A stretch of DNA of 64,000 bases from Pseudo-nitzschia pungens (lineage: Eukaryota > Bacillariophyta > Bacillariophyceae > Bacillariales > Bacillariaceae), in assembly GCA_037355855.1 (NCBI GenBank), contig CM074759.1, positions 8,122,001-8,186,000 on the forward strand. Reading direction: 5' to 3'. Made by a program: the position numbers and the translations under genes. This document shows positions 63,234 to 64,000 of the stretch, piece by piece. Below the pieces are notes generated by a model. The model did not search any database, was not told where the DNA came from, and saw nothing but the letters and a program-made list of their open reading frames with translations. Numbering within the stretch: position 1 is the first letter of the stretch; the number at the start of each line of letters is the position of its first letter.

Positions 63234-64000
63234 TGAGTTCCACCCAAGAATCACACACGGAGAGGTCGCCACCGCCGCCGCCGCCGCCATCGTTGTTTTC
63301 CTCCTCCGCCGCCGATCCAAACCGGAGCTCGGACGCCATCGATCGTGCTGGTGATGATGACGATTGCACGTACGACAGGAGTTCCTACCAAAACGCCGCC
63401 GCTGCCCTGCTCCGAGCGGATTACCTGCTGATCCTGGCCGGTGCCGGAATGTCGGCCGATTCCGGGTTGGAAACCTACGAGACCATGCCGGAGCGCTACC
63501 GGGAGCTCTGCGATCCCTCCCGGCTGCTGGCGGACAGCAGCAACAACGAAAACGAAAACGCGACCAACGAGGTCCTCGAGTTCCAGCGGTTCTGGTTCGG
63601 ATGTGCGCAGAAATATGCCAGCACCCGACCGCACCGGGGGTACGACATTCTGGATCGTTGGTGCCGGACGCTCGAGCGTCTGTCAAAGAAGCAGCCTTCT
63701 CCCGCAACGACAACAAAAGCGGAAGCGAATCCTACGGATCTTTCGGACACCCACAAGTGGTGGGTCTATACCTCCAACGTGGATGGGCACTTTCACCGGT
63801 ATCCGTCGTTTGACTGGGGCAGCAGCCACGGGAGCAACAACCGCAGCTGCGAAAAAGACGCAAACAACAACAACAACAATGATGATGATGATGATGACGA
63901 TGACGATGCGGCAACGACGACGCACGTCGTGTGTTCGATCCACGGGCACGCCGGATCCTTTTGCTGTTCCTCCGGAATCGGGTACGAGTGCACGCAACGA
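63234..64000 (+). CDS. Sirtuin-like (Sir2) NAD-dependent protein deacylase, 5' part
   Basis: ATG 63234 opens a frame that runs to the window end (255 codons, no stop). A Pro/Ser/Asp-rich N-terminus (about 60 residues) precedes the Rossmann NAD motif LILAGAGMSADSGLETY. Then come YTSNVDGHFHR (the sirtuin TQNxD region) and the catalytic-His region CSIHGHAG. An Asn/Asp run (from 63868) sits between the last two as an insertion. The spelling TSNVDGHF with SADSGL matches a bacterial-type and protist sirtuin subfamily rather than classic SIRT1-3. Zinc Cys pairs would follow; two Cys pairs (FCC, YEC) are visible near the end. The C-terminus is outside the window. Confidence 0.85.

Overview
This is a nuclear genome fragment from a unicellular eukaryote, most likely a stramenopile and probably a pennate diatom. 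The reasons are short GT-AG introns (about 100-245 bp), gene-dense islands of large proteins full of Ser/Asn/Asp/Gln runs, two genes with signal-like leaders of the kind used for complex plastids, a multi-PAS hybrid histidine kinase, a PuuE-type allantoinase, and a Ty3/gypsy element in AT-rich intergenic DNA. The species call is inference; no rRNA or tRNA gene was found to anchor it.

Layout. 1-2.5 kb: a two-exon dual-family immunophilin (FKBP-TPR-cyclophilin). 2.7-5.2 kb (minus): an FBH1-like helicase with two zinc-finger repeats, broken by a one-base frame change. 5.5-10.4 kb: accessory DNA with a dispersed repeat, an ORF whose 3' half is made of three successive fold-back hairpins, a minisatellite, and a Cys-rich secreted protein (minus). 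11.2-17.5 kb: a 6.3-kb unit bounded by perfect 23-bp terminal inverted repeats. It contains no recognised transposase but is full of tandem arrays, including a 181-bp satellite, a C-run minisatellite and two inverted GTC/GAC-rich blocks. 17.8-25.2 kb: a ~150-bp tandem repeat with an inverted arm, into which an apparently intact gypsy element (19048-24844) has inserted; its 177-bp LTRs are identical and flanked by a 5-bp target duplication.

26.5-40 kb is a gene island. It holds MSH4 (seven exons, plus strand), tail-to-tail with a UBA1-type E1 enzyme that has a hydrophobic presequence (minus), which is head-to-head with a PcrA/UvrD-type helicase (plus), followed by a small low-complexity protein (minus). 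40-44.4 kb is AT-rich and nearly empty, with one small protein bearing an RVxF motif, a MITE-like repeat family and ACT/AGT microsatellites. 44.4-64 kb is a second gene island: a four-PAS hybrid histidine kinase (minus), a large TPR/PPR-like protein (minus), a BTB/T1-domain protein (plus), a PuuE-type allantoinase (minus, three exons), a PA-TM-RING-type E3 ligase (plus, two exons), and the 5' part of a sirtuin-like protein running off the end.

Functionally the window is ordinary chromosome. Three genes belong to DNA transactions or meiosis (FBH1-like, MSH4, PcrA-like) and two to ubiquitin (E1, RING E3), but nothing suggests an operon or co-regulated cluster. The most unusual content is structural: the TIR-bounded satellite-packed unit, the serial fold-backs, and short palindromic words recurring in almost every intergenic gap.
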